8,571 nucleotides of DNA from an uncultured Ruminococcus sp. (GCA_902783065.1 CACZPV010000048.1:1-8571); one strand, 5' to 3'. Shown: positions 1 through 6,768, numbered from the stretch's first letter. The notes: generated by a model not told the origin, from the letters alone. A program made the numbers and translations.

Positions 1-19
1 GCCTATAATAAACAAATAT

Positions 20-65
20 GTCAGGGCGAATAGTTTGATTACTGTCCGCCCGACTTATTGTTTTT
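20..65 (+). terminator. Intrinsic terminator-like hairpin upstream of argH
   Basis: GTC-GGGCG (20-28, with A23 bulged) pairs with CGCCC-GAC (47-54). After one A/C mismatch the helix continues as ATAGT (30-34) with ACTGT (41-45, one G-U pair), closing a 6-base loop. The descending arm is followed at once by a T-rich run, TTATTGTTTTT (55-65). This is the usual form of a Rho-independent terminator on the + strand. It most likely ends a gene lying left of the window. A perfect TATAAT at 4-9 leaves open that it is instead an attenuator early in an argH leader. Confidence 0.6.
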
Positions 66-77
66 CAGAATTTGCCG

Positions 78-116
78 TTTTCCGCATTGTCATATACAGT
101 GTGGTAATGCGGAAAA
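78..116. repeat. Perfect 11-bp inverted repeat upstream of argH
   Basis: TTTTCCGCATT (78-88) and AATGCGGAAAA (106-116) are exact reverse complements separated by 17 bases. There is no T tract after the right arm on the + strand (TGATAAAAAATTG follows), and none after it on the - strand, so a terminator is unlikely. It could be a repressor operator or an RNA hairpin in the argH leader. A weak promoter-like pair, TTGCCG (72-77) and TACAGT (95-100) with a 17-base spacer, overlaps it, which would fit an operator. The word ATGCGGA in its arms recurs twice upstream of argF. Confidence 0.5.
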
Positions 117-136
117 TGATAAAAAATTGTAAAACA

Positions 137-179
137 CATGATATCAAAACCTCATGGATAAAGGTATTTCAGACCTTTA
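137..179 (+). promoter_or_regulatory. Paired small palindromes in the argH leader
   Basis: Two palindromes lie side by side. CATGA (137-141) and TCATG (152-156) are separated by 10 bases. TAAAGGT (159-165) and ACCTTTA (173-179) form a perfect 7-bp arm pair around a 7-base loop. In RNA they would be consecutive weak hairpins between the 78-116 repeat and the argH ribosome site; in DNA they could be regulator half-sites. They do not match the usual TGAAT/ATTCA ArgR box. The function is unknown. Confidence 0.3.
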
Positions 180-224
180 CAATCGACTAAAGCAATAACT
201 AAAATAAAAGGAGCGTGTCGGTAT

Positions 225-1601
225 ATGAAACTGTGGGCGGGAAGGTTTTCAAAGGAGATTGATAAAAAGACAAATGATTTTAATTCATCCATTTCCTTCG
301 ACAGCCGGATGTATAAGGAAGATATAGAAGGAAGTATTGCTCATGCGACAATGATAGGCGAGTGCGGTATCATTGAAAAAAGCGAGGCAGATGCTATCGT
401 TAAGGGACTTGAAGGCATACTTGCTGATATTGAAAACGGAAACCTTACAATAGATCCGAATGCGGAAGATATTCATACTTTTATAGAAGGTGAACTGACA
501 GAACGCCTTGGACAGACCGGCAAGCGTTTGCATACTGCGCGAAGCAGAAATGATCAGGTAGCTCTGGATATAAGACTGCATCTTAAAAAAGAAATTAAAA
601 ATATCAAAGCAATGGTCACAGAACTTGTTGAGGTAATCTGTAATAAAGCGGAAGCGTACAGTACAGCTGTTATGCCCGGTTATACACATCTTCAGAGAGC
701 ACAGCCGATAACGTTCGGACATCACCTGATGGCATATGCAGAGATGCTTCTGAGGGATATCGATAGATTGGAATGTGCATACAGACATACTGACAGTAAT
801 CCGCTTGGCAGTGGGGCACTGGCAACAACGACATATCCGATTGACAGAACAATTACAGCTAAATTACTGGGATTTGAAAATATTTGTCAGAACAGCCTTG
901 ACGGTGTTTCGGACAGAGATTTCTGTATGGAGCTTGCTGCTGCACTTTCTATTATTATGGTGCATCTCTCAAGATTTTCGGAAGAAATTATTATGTGGTG
1001 CAGCTGGGAGTTTAAGTTTGTAGAACTGGATGATGCCTTTTCGACAGGTTCCAGTATCATGCCGCAAAAGAAAAATCCAGATATTGCTGAGCTTGTAAGA
1101 GGAAAATCAGGCAGGGTATTTGGTGATCTGATGACACTGCTTACAGTCATGAAAGGAATTGCACTGGCTTACAATAAAGACATGCAGGAAGATAAAGAAG
1201 CGATATTTGATGCGGTTGATACTGTAAAAATGTGTTTGACTGCCTTTACTCCAATGATAGATACCATGAAAGTTATTCCTGAAAATATGCGAAAGGCAGC
1301 AGCTAATGGTTTTATCAACGCAACTGATTGTGCTGATTACCTTGTTAAAAAGGGACTGCCGTTTCGTGATGCCTATAAGGCAACCGGAACTCTTGTGGCA
1401 CTATGTATTGAGAAAAAAACAACTCTGGAAGAACTGTCAATCGCAGAATATAAGAAAATCTGTGAAATCTTTGACGAGGGTGTATATGAGGCAATTTCTC
1501 TCGAAAATTGCGTAAACGGCAGAAAGGCTCTCGGCGGTCCCGCAAGCCAAAATGTAAAGGCTCAGGCACAGAGAGTAAAAGAACTGATCAAAACCTTATG
1601 A
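225..1601 (+). CDS. argH: Argininosuccinate lyase
   Basis: This enzyme cleaves argininosuccinate to arginine and fumarate, the last step of arginine synthesis, in the cytoplasm as a homotetramer (family knowledge). It belongs to the fumarase/aspartase superfamily. The protein is 458 residues, normal for the family. The N-terminus MKLWAGRF is the typical ArgH start. Visible motifs are HTARSRNDQ (103-111), GYTHLQRAQP (152-161, carrying the active-site Thr-His pair at 154-155) and the superfamily signature GSSIMPQKKNP (275-285), whose flexible loop holds the catalytic serine. The start is supported by AAGGAG at 208-213, 11 bases upstream, and by the family N-terminus. It is the first arg gene here, 167 bases ahead of argC. 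Its usual partner argG does not follow it and is not in the window. I see no frameshift or missing key residue. Confidence 0.97.
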   Translation: MKLWAGRFSKEIDKKTNDFNSSISFDSRMYKEDIEGSIAHATMIGECGIIEKSEADAIVKGLEGILADIENGNLTIDPNAEDIHTFIEGELTERLGQTGKRLHTARSRNDQVALDIRLHLKKEIKNIKAMVTELVEVICNKAEAYSTAVMPGYTHLQRAQPITFGHHLMAYAEMLLRDIDRLECAYRHTDSNPLGSGALATTTYPIDRTITAKLLGFENICQNSLDGVSDRDFCMELAAALSIIMVHLSRFSEEIIMWCSWEFKFVELDDAFSTGSSIMPQKKNPDIAELVRGKSGRVFGDLMTLLTVMKGIALAYNKDMQEDKEAIFDAVDTVKMCLTAFTPMIDTMKVIPENMRKAAANGFINATDCADYLVKKGLPFRDAYKATGTLVALCIEKKTTLEELSIAEYKKICEIFDEGVYEAISLENCVNGRKALGGPASQNVKAQAQRVKELIKTL

Positions 1602-1630
1602 TCTTACAAATATGATGTCAGATAATTGTT

Positions 1631-1659
1631 TTGTTCTAAAGTAAAACGGTAAATATAAA
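1631..1659 (+). promoter_or_regulatory. Candidate sigma-A-type promoter for argC
   Basis: TTGTTC (1631-1636) and TATAAA (1654-1659) are separated by the optimal 17 bases. The -10 matches consensus at 5 of 6 positions, the -35 at only 3 of 6. It lies in AT-rich DNA after argH, where no terminator is visible. Transcription would start near 1666, just where the foldable leader begins. Chance matches in AT-rich DNA are common, so this is tentative. Confidence 0.35.
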
Positions 1660-1665
1660 TTTATA

Positions 1666-1748
1666 AAGTTTCACCATACTTATTCAAAGGCTGCGGGGGC
1701 ATGGGCGGATCACCTGCCTTATTCCGCCGTCCGCAGGCGGTGAAGCTT
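1666..1748 (+). promoter_or_regulatory. GC-rich, highly foldable argC leader (candidate structured RNA)
   Basis: A 10-bp outer helix pairs AAGTTTCACC (1666-1675) with GGTGAAGCTT (1739-1748), with one G-U pair. Inside it, CTGCGG (1691-1696) pairs with CCGCAG (1731-1736) and GGCGGA (1704-1709) with TCCGCC (1723-1728). Alternative helices would disrupt these: TCACC (1710-1714) can also take GGTGA (1739-1743), and CCGCC (1724-1728) can pair with GGCGG (1736-1740). The segment is far richer in G and C than its flanks and ends just before the argC ribosome site. No T tract follows, so it is not a plain terminator. It does not match the T-box GGGTGGNACCGCG element or any arginine-related riboswitch I know. 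A mobile palindromic repeat is the main alternative. Confidence 0.45.
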
Positions 1749-1768
1749 CTTAAAAAGAGGTAAGGAAG

Positions 1769-2806
1769 ATGAAAATTAAAGCAGGAATTATCGGAGCGAC
1801 AGGATATGCCGGGGCAGAGCTTGTACGTATTTTGCTTACTCACCCTGAAGCAGAAATTGCGGCTATTAGTTCTGTCAGCTTTGAGGGAAAGAAACTTAGT
1901 GAAGTTTATCCATCTTATAAAAGTCTTTGTGATATGGAATGTAAGACACAGGATGAAGTTGTTGAAAAGAGTGATGTAATCTTTGCCGCACTGCCTCACG
2001 GATTATCACAGGAGCTTGCTGTACAGTGCGATAATGCCGGAAAAGCATTTATTGATCTTGGTGCGGATTTCCGACTGGAAAGCGAGGATGAATATAAAGA
2101 ATGGTATGGCTGTGAATTTCTTGATCATGATCTTCATAAACGTTCTGTTTACGGTCTGCCGGAGCTTTTCAGAGAAAACATAAAGGGAAGAAGGATTATT
2201 GCAAATCCCGGCTGCTATACAACAGGAGCACCTCTGGCATTGGCTCCCGCAGTAAAAGCAGGACTTGTAAGCACTGATGGTATTATAGTCGATTCAAAAT
2301 CAGGTGTAACAGGTGCAGGCAGAAAACCTAATCAGGGTAATCATTATCCGGAGTTGAATGAAGGATTTCATGCATATAAAGTAGCAAATCATAGACATAC
2401 ACCGGAAATAGAACAGACGCTTTCCAAGCTTTCGGGTAAGGATGTAATAATTACATTTGTACCTCATCTTCTGCCGGTAAACCGTGGTATTATCTCAACA
2501 TGTTATGCACGTATCAAAGATGGTGTGACTTTTGAGCAGATCAGAGCAGAATATGAAAGCTTCTACAGAGATGAGTTTTTTGTAAGATTGCTTCCGGATG
2601 GAGCAAATGCAGATATACATAATATCAAGTACTCTAATTTCTGTGATATCTCGCTCCATTATGATAAGCGTACAAATACATTAGTTGCTGTTTCGGCAAT
2701 TGATAATATGGTCAAAGGTGCAGCAGGTCAGGCTATTCAGAATATGAATATCATATTTGGTCTGGATGAAAAAACAGGACTTGTTATTGTACCGCCGGCA
2801 TTCTGA
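1769..2806 (+). CDS. argC: N-acetyl-gamma-glutamyl-phosphate reductase
   Basis: This cytoplasmic enzyme reduces N-acetylglutamyl-5-phosphate to N-acetylglutamate semialdehyde with NADPH, the third step of arginine synthesis. The 345-residue length is typical of the bacterial (type 1) form. The N-terminal Rossmann nucleotide-binding segment reads GATGYAG (residues 9-15). The catalytic cysteine is C149 in NPGCYTTG. A downstream NHRHTPE stretch holds the conserved active-site histidine (H208 or H210). A glycine-rich SGVTGAGR loop lies between them. The start is set by AGAGG at 1756-1760 with 8-base spacing and by the family N-terminus. It leads the tight argC-argJ-argB run, with 23 bases to argJ, and sits behind its own candidate promoter and structured leader, so it may be controlled separately from argH. 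It appears intact. Confidence 0.97.
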   Translation: MKIKAGIIGATGYAGAELVRILLTHPEAEIAAISSVSFEGKKLSEVYPSYKSLCDMECKTQDEVVEKSDVIFAALPHGLSQELAVQCDNAGKAFIDLGADFRLESEDEYKEWYGCEFLDHDLHKRSVYGLPELFRENIKGRRIIANPGCYTTGAPLALAPAVKAGLVSTDGIIVDSKSGVTGAGRKPNQGNHYPELNEGFHAYKVANHRHTPEIEQTLSKLSGKDVIITFVPHLLPVNRGIISTCYARIKDGVTFEQIRAEYESFYRDEFFVRLLPDGANADIHNIKYSNFCDISLHYDKRTNTLVAVSAIDNMVKGAAGQAIQNMNIIFGLDEKTGLVIVPPAF

Positions 2807-2829
2807 TTTAAGCTTCAGGGAGGAATAAT

Positions 2830-4056
2830 ATGAAATATAAAATGATAGACGGGTCGGTTACGGCTGCAAAAGGTTTCAAGGCGGCTGGTATTCACTGCGG
2901 CATAAGAAAGAATAAATCCAAGCGTGATCTGGGATTGATATATTGTGATAACAAGTGTACTGCAGCAGCTGTTTACACAACAAATCTTGTACAAAGCTCA
3001 CCGATCACAGTATGTAAACAAAATCTGAAAAACGGTTTTGCACAGGCTGTAATAGCTAACAGCGGAAATGCAAATACATGTAATGCTGACGGGGATGAAA
3101 AAGCACAGAAAATGTGTGAGCTTGCTGCAAAAGAATTAGGTATAGATGCTTCGGATGTAATAGTAGCTTCTACAGGAGTTATTGGTCAGATTCTTCCGAT
3201 TGAACCGATCGAAGAAAATATTGCAGTGCTTGCAGAAAACCTTACCTGTGATTCTGTGGGAGCATCGGATTGTGCTGAGGCAATAATGACCACAGATACA
3301 GTAAAAAAAGAGGTTGCAGTTGAAACAACTATTGGCGGAAAAGCTGTAAAAATCGGCGGAATTTCAAAGGGCAGCGGAATGATCCATCCTAATATGGCAA
3401 CGATGCTTTGCTTTGTAACGACTGATGCAGCAATCTCGTCAGAAATGATACAAAAAGCTGTAAAAACAGTGGCTGATGATACTTTCAATATGATCAGCAT
3501 AGATGGAGATACATCGACAAATGATATGCTTTCTGTTATGGCATCCGGACTTGCCGGAAATGATGAAATTACAGAAGAAGGTCAGGATTACAATGATTTT
3601 GTAGAGGCACTTACGGCAGTATGTAAAGAGCTTTCCAAAATGATGGCAAAAGACGGAGAGGGAGCAACAAAGCTCCTTGTTTGCAAGGTAAGCGGGGCTA
3701 AAAGCGTAAAGGATGCAAAAGGAATAGCAAAGTCAGTAATATGCTCAAGCCTGCTCAAGGCAGCAATGTTCGGAGCTGATGCAAACTGGGGACGTGTACT
3801 TTGTGCTATAGGTTATTCGGGTTGTGATGTAGATGTACATAAGGTCAATGTTTCATTTGCATCCGATGACGGAAAAATTGATGTATGCAAAAACGGTGCA
3901 GGAATTGAGTTTTCAGAAGAAATTGCTAAGGAGATACTTATTCGTGATGAAATAGATATTATCGTAGGTCTGGGCGATGGTGAAGCTTCAGCCGAAGCTT
4001 ATGGATGTGATCTGACATACGATTATGTCAAAATTAACGGAGATTACAGAACATGA
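2830..4056 (+). CDS. argJ: Ornithine acetyltransferase / possible glutamate N-acetyltransferase
   Basis: ArgJ moves the acetyl group from N-acetylornithine to glutamate, giving ornithine and N-acetylglutamate, so the acetyl group is recycled. Bifunctional members also use acetyl-CoA to acetylate glutamate; sequence alone does not settle which type this is. The protein is 408 residues, normal for the family. It is an Ntn-type self-processing enzyme: the KGSGMIHPNMATML motif is present, and cleavage is expected between A190 and T191, so T191 becomes the nucleophile at the start of the beta chain. That gives an alpha chain of about 190 residues and a beta chain of about 218. The start has a strong GGGAGGA (2818-2824). 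No separate acetylglutamate synthase gene lies in the window, which fits a role in starting or sustaining the cycle. It is followed by argB after 15 bases. Confidence 0.97.
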   Translation: MKYKMIDGSVTAAKGFKAAGIHCGIRKNKSKRDLGLIYCDNKCTAAAVYTTNLVQSSPITVCKQNLKNGFAQAVIANSGNANTCNADGDEKAQKMCELAAKELGIDASDVIVASTGVIGQILPIEPIEENIAVLAENLTCDSVGASDCAEAIMTTDTVKKEVAVETTIGGKAVKIGGISKGSGMIHPNMATMLCFVTTDAAISSEMIQKAVKTVADDTFNMISIDGDTSTNDMLSVMASGLAGNDEITEEGQDYNDFVEALTAVCKELSKMMAKDGEGATKLLVCKVSGAKSVKDAKGIAKSVICSSLLKAAMFGADANWGRVLCAIGYSGCDVDVHKVNVSFASDDGKIDVCKNGAGIEFSEEIAKEILIRDEIDIIVGLGDGEASAEAYGCDLTYDYVKINGDYRT

Positions 4057-4071
4057 TTGGGGTTGAATGAA

Positions 4072-4932
4072 ATGCGGAATATAGCGGATCAGGATCGTGC
4101 CAATATACTTATTCAGGCACTTCCGTACATACAAAGATATGCCGGACAGACGATTGTTATAAAGTACGGCGGAAATGCAATGATCAGTGATGAACTGAAA
4201 GATGCTGTCATGAGTGATATTGTTCTTTTGCAGCTTGTGGGAATAAATGTTGTTCTGGTACACGGCGGCGGTCCTGAAATCAGTCAGATGCTGAAAAAAA
4301 TCGGAAAAGAAAGTCAGTTTGTTAATGGTCTTCGTGTTACAGATGCAGAAACAATCGATATTGTACAGATGGTTCTTGCCGGAAAGGTTAATAAGACGCT
4401 TGTGCAGCTTCTGGAGCAACACAGCGGCAAAGCAATTGGTCTATGTGGACTGGATGGCAGAATGATTATGGCTGAGAAGGTTATTACAGCTGAAGATCTT
4501 GGCTTTGTAGGCGAGATTACCGAAGTCAATACCGGAGTGATCACTGATGCAACAGATAACGGCTATATACCGATTATTTCAACAATTGCAGGAGGTTATA
4601 ACGGTGCAGTCTACAATATCAATGCCGATCTTGCCGCCGCAAGAATTGCTGCTGAACTGAAAGCTGCAAAGCTTATTCTTATGACGGATATCAGGGGACT
4701 TCTGAAAGATAAAGAAGACGAAAATACTTTGATTCCCGTAGTTAATGTGAGCGAAGTCCCGTCACTAAAGCGAGAGGGAATAATTTCAGGCGGAATGATT
4801 CCGAAAATCGACTGTTGTGTAGAAGCAGTAAGACGTGGAGTAAAGAGAGCACATATTATTGATGGAAGAATCCCTCACTCGATTCTTATTGAAATGTTTT
4901 CAGATGAGGGTATCGGAACAATGTTTTATTAA
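4072..4932 (+). CDS. argB: Acetylglutamate kinase, likely arginine-sensitive type
   Basis: This kinase phosphorylates N-acetylglutamate with ATP, the committed step, in the cytoplasm. I chose ATG 4072 (286 residues) over TTG 4057 (291 residues): GGGGTTGA at 4059-4066 sits about 8 bases before the ATG, whereas the TTG has only a GGAG 14 bases upstream. Amino-acid-kinase motifs are KYGGNAM (K31-M37), the HGGGP loop (H64-P68), NADLAA (N184 onward, with D186 as a likely active-site residue) and GGMIPK ending at K245. An extra N-terminal helix of about 25 residues precedes the first strand. In characterised kinases such a helix links dimers into arginine-inhibited hexamers (Pseudomonas, Thermotoga types), while the insensitive E. 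coli enzyme lacks it. Feedback inhibition by arginine is therefore inferred. The last residues, GIGTMFY, end the protein normally. Confidence 0.96.
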   Translation: MRNIADQDRANILIQALPYIQRYAGQTIVIKYGGNAMISDELKDAVMSDIVLLQLVGINVVLVHGGGPEISQMLKKIGKESQFVNGLRVTDAETIDIVQMVLAGKVNKTLVQLLEQHSGKAIGLCGLDGRMIMAEKVITAEDLGFVGEITEVNTGVITDATDNGYIPIISTIAGGYNGAVYNINADLAAARIAAELKAAKLILMTDIRGLLKDKEDENTLIPVVNVSEVPSLKREGIISGGMIPKIDCCVEAVRRGVKRAHIIDGRIPHSILIEMFSDEGIGTMFY

Positions 4933-4951
4933 ATGCCGTGCAGGTGACATT

Positions 4952-5368
4952 ATGAATATTGATATAAACACAATTATAGGAATCATTTTGCTTAGTGTGA
5001 CCAGCGTTGTTATGTTTTACATTACTTATCGTACACATCGTAATGCGAAAGAGCAAAAAAGAAGATGTACGCTGCAGGTGCAGGGGGTAGTTGCTGATAT
5101 TTCAGTGGACTTTGATTCAACAGGTAATGATCATTATCCGCATCGTATATATGAATATACGGTTAACGGAAAATTGTACAGAAAAAAATCAAAATTAAGT
5201 AGAATCCCGGATCATCAGTTAGGTGAGGTTGTAACTGTTTTTTGTGATCCCAAGGATCCTGATTGTTATTATGTTGAAGGACGCTCTGACAATCAGATAG
5301 CAGTGGTAACCATGTCAATCGGTATTTTATCGCTGATAGGTGTCATTTTATATGTGATACACCTGTAA
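4952..5368 (+). CDS. Small two-helix membrane protein, DUF3592-like
   Basis: This predicted protein has 138 residues and no known function. A hydrophobic helix at about 8-26 is followed by a strongly basic stretch (RTHRNAKEQKRR, 27-38), a beta-rich soluble part at about 39-112, and a second helix at about 116-136. The basic stretch suggests that the middle domain is cytoplasmic and both ends face outward. The pattern GVVADI, then YPHRIYEYTVNGKLYR, then LGEVVTVFCDPKDPDCYY resembles DUF3592-type proteins, a recollection that needs a profile search. The ATG at 4952 has AGGTGA (4942-4947) correctly placed; a longer reading frame opens at 4859 inside argB but has no such support. It starts 19 bases after argB and should be co-transcribed. 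It has no obvious enzymatic role in arginine synthesis. Confidence 0.82.
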   Translation: MNIDINTIIGIILLSVTSVVMFYITYRTHRNAKEQKRRCTLQVQGVVADISVDFDSTGNDHYPHRIYEYTVNGKLYRKKSKLSRIPDHQLGEVVTVFCDPKDPDCYYVEGRSDNQIAVVTMSIGILSLIGVILYVIHL

Positions 5369-5426
5369 TCAAGTAAACTGAGGTTGTGAAATGTGATTAT
5401 TTGTATAAAAAAGTTTTAGAGTTTAA

Positions 5427-5441
5427 ATTCAAAGCTTGAAT
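5427..5441. repeat. AT-rich palindrome in the gap before argD
   Basis: ATTCAA (5427-5432) and TTGAAT (5436-5441) flank AGC. The half-sites carry the letters of an ArgR box but in reversed order (ATTCA then TGAAT), so this is not a standard box. The 107-base gap also holds a TGTATAAAAAA stretch (5402-5412), which resembles one half of a clostridial ArgR site, and an AAGGAG (5442-5447) with no usable start codon after it. A separate control point for argD is possible but unproven. Confidence 0.25.
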
Positions 5442-5475
5442 AAGGAGCAATAAATTTAATTAAGAGGTGTAATAA

Positions 5476-6654
5476 ATGACCTTTGAGGAAATTAAAAACG
5501 ACGAACAAAAATATATGATGCATACTTATGGACGTTTTCAGACTGCCATCGTCAGCGGTAAGGGAGCAACTGCTAAGGATGTATCCGGAAAGGAATATAT
5601 AGATTTTACAAGCGGGATAGGAGTAAATTGTCTTGGTTACTGTGATGACGGATGGGTAAAAGCAGTATCGTCACAGGTATCAGCAGTACAGCATATTTCA
5701 AACTTATACTATTCTCCTTTGCAGACGGAAGTTTCAAAAAAGATTTGTGAGCTTACCGGAATGGATAAGGTGTTTCTTTGTAACAGTGGTGCCGAGGCAA
5801 ATGAATGTGCCATCAAGATTGCAAGAAAATACAGCTTTGACAAATATGGTGAGGACAGGCAGAAAATACTTACGCTTGTTAATTCATTCCATGGAAGAAC
5901 AGTGACAACGCTTGCTGCAACAGGACAGGATGTTTTTCACAATTTCTTTTTCCCGTTTACAGAAGGATTCGATTATGTAACTGCCAATGACATCTGTGAC
6001 CTTGAAAGTAAAATCAGTGATGAAGTATGTGCTGTTTTTATAGAGCTTATACAGGGTGAAGGCGGAGTTATGCCTTTGTCACAGGAATTTGTTGATGCTG
6101 CTGAGAAAATTTGCAAAGAAAAAGATATTCTTCTTATGATCGATGAAGTGCAGACCGGTGTGTCCAGAACTGGAACTGTTTACTGCTATGAACAGTACGG
6201 CATTAAGCCGGATGTTGTAACTTCTGCAAAGGGACTTGGTGGAGGTGTACCGATAGGTGCATGTCTGTGTAATGAAAAGCTTTCGGATGTGATGACAGCA
6301 GGAACACATGGAACAACTTTTGGAGGAAACCTGATAGCCTGTGCTGCAGCTAGGGAAGTTCTTTCAAGAGTGACCACAAAAGCCTTTCTGGAAGAAGTTT
6401 GCAGAAAAGGTGATTATATAAGAGAAAAACTTACTGCTATGCCTAATGTAAAAGAGGTAAGGGGCAAAGGTATGATGATCGGTATTGTTACCGAAAAAGA
6501 TAATGCTAAAGAGATTGCCGGAAAATGCGTAGAAAACGGCTTGCTTATACTTACAGCAAAAACACTTCTCAGACTTTTGCCGCCGCTTAATATCAGTTAT
6601 GAAGAAATAGATAAAGGTCTTGCTGTTCTTAGCGGCGTGATGAGCGGCGATTAA
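5476..6654 (+). CDS. argD: Acetylornithine aminotransferase
   Basis: This PLP enzyme transfers the amino group of glutamate to N-acetylglutamate semialdehyde, giving N-acetylornithine; it acts in the cytoplasm as a dimer. At 392 residues it has the normal length for a class-III aminotransferase. The N-terminal MMHTYGR matches the family. Motifs in order are SGAEANE (S104 onward, cofactor phosphate binding), FHGRT (138-142), DEVQTG (223-228, where D223 contacts the pyridine nitrogen), the Schiff-base lysine K252 in SAKGLGGG, and GTTFGGN (279-285). AGAGGTG at 5463-5469 lies 6 bases before ATG. Related enzymes act on ornithine, GABA or succinylornithine; the arginine-gene context favours acetylornithine. 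A 107-base gap, unlike the tight spacing upstream, separates it from the small membrane gene. No defect is seen. Confidence 0.95.
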   Translation: MTFEEIKNDEQKYMMHTYGRFQTAIVSGKGATAKDVSGKEYIDFTSGIGVNCLGYCDDGWVKAVSSQVSAVQHISNLYYSPLQTEVSKKICELTGMDKVFLCNSGAEANECAIKIARKYSFDKYGEDRQKILTLVNSFHGRTVTTLAATGQDVFHNFFFPFTEGFDYVTANDICDLESKISDEVCAVFIELIQGEGGVMPLSQEFVDAAEKICKEKDILLMIDEVQTGVSRTGTVYCYEQYGIKPDVVTSAKGLGGGVPIGACLCNEKLSDVMTAGTHGTTFGGNLIACAAAREVLSRVTTKAFLEEVCRKGDYIREKLTAMPNVKEVRGKGMMIGIVTEKDNAKEIAGKCVENGLLILTAKTLLRLLPPLNISYEEIDKGLAVLSGVMSGD

Positions 6655-6689
6655 TTTTTTTAATAATGATGAGGTAATATTACTTGTGA

Positions 6690-6732
6690 AAAATCTGTTA
6701 TGCGGATATTTGTTTTTAAAAATACAGATTTT
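6690..6732 (+). promoter_or_regulatory. Hairpin in the argD-argF spacer
   Basis: AAAATCTGT (6690-6698) and ACAGATTTT (6724-6732) form a perfect 9-bp stem around a 25-base loop. The stem is AT-rich and the following bases (CTGACGC) are not T-rich, so a terminator is unlikely. The loop contains the first copy of TATGCGGATA. The T run at 6655-6661 just after argD has no GC-rich hairpin in front of it, so I see no good terminator after argD and the spacer is probably transcribed through. Confidence 0.35.
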
Positions 6733-6766
6733 CTGACGCTGCTTCAGGGAAAATAATATGCGGATA
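6699..6766 (+). repeat. Two direct copies of TATGCGGATA upstream of argF
   Basis: The 10-mer TATGCGGATA occurs at 6699-6708 and again at 6757-6766. A third, shorter relative, TGTTATGCG, is at 6801-6809 and matches 6697-6705. The core ATGCGGA also forms both arms of the inverted repeat at 78-116 upstream of argH. Candidate regulator sites are one explanation. A weak promoter-like pair, TTCTGA (6731-6736) and TAATAT (6754-6759), lies between the two copies. Confidence 0.4.
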
Positions 6767-6768
6767 AA

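Noticed and set aside
2..187. Open frame entering from the left edge, about 61 codons
   Set aside because: It runs through the terminator-like hairpin and the perfect inverted repeat, has no recognisable protein similarity, and has low-complexity composition; chance openness is likelier.
176..205. TTTACA and TAAAAT, 18 bases apart, as the argH promoter
   Set aside because: The match is good (10 of 12), but RNA would start near 212, inside the AAGGAG ribosome site, and would lose it.
1602..1768. T-box or known arginine riboswitch before argC
   Set aside because: The T-box antiterminator consensus is absent and no terminator T tract follows the hairpins.
1661..1999. 112-residue open frame on the - strand across the argC leader
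   Set aside because: It is antisense to the argC start and leader, with no ribosome site or family motif that I can see.
4859..4951. N-terminal extension of the small membrane protein into argB
   Set aside because: It overlaps the argB 3' end, has no good ribosome site, and would place 31 polar residues ahead of a helix that starts naturally at ATG 4952.
6655..6661. T run after argD as an intrinsic terminator
   Set aside because: No GC-rich hairpin precedes it; the GCGGCG copies before it are direct, not inverted.
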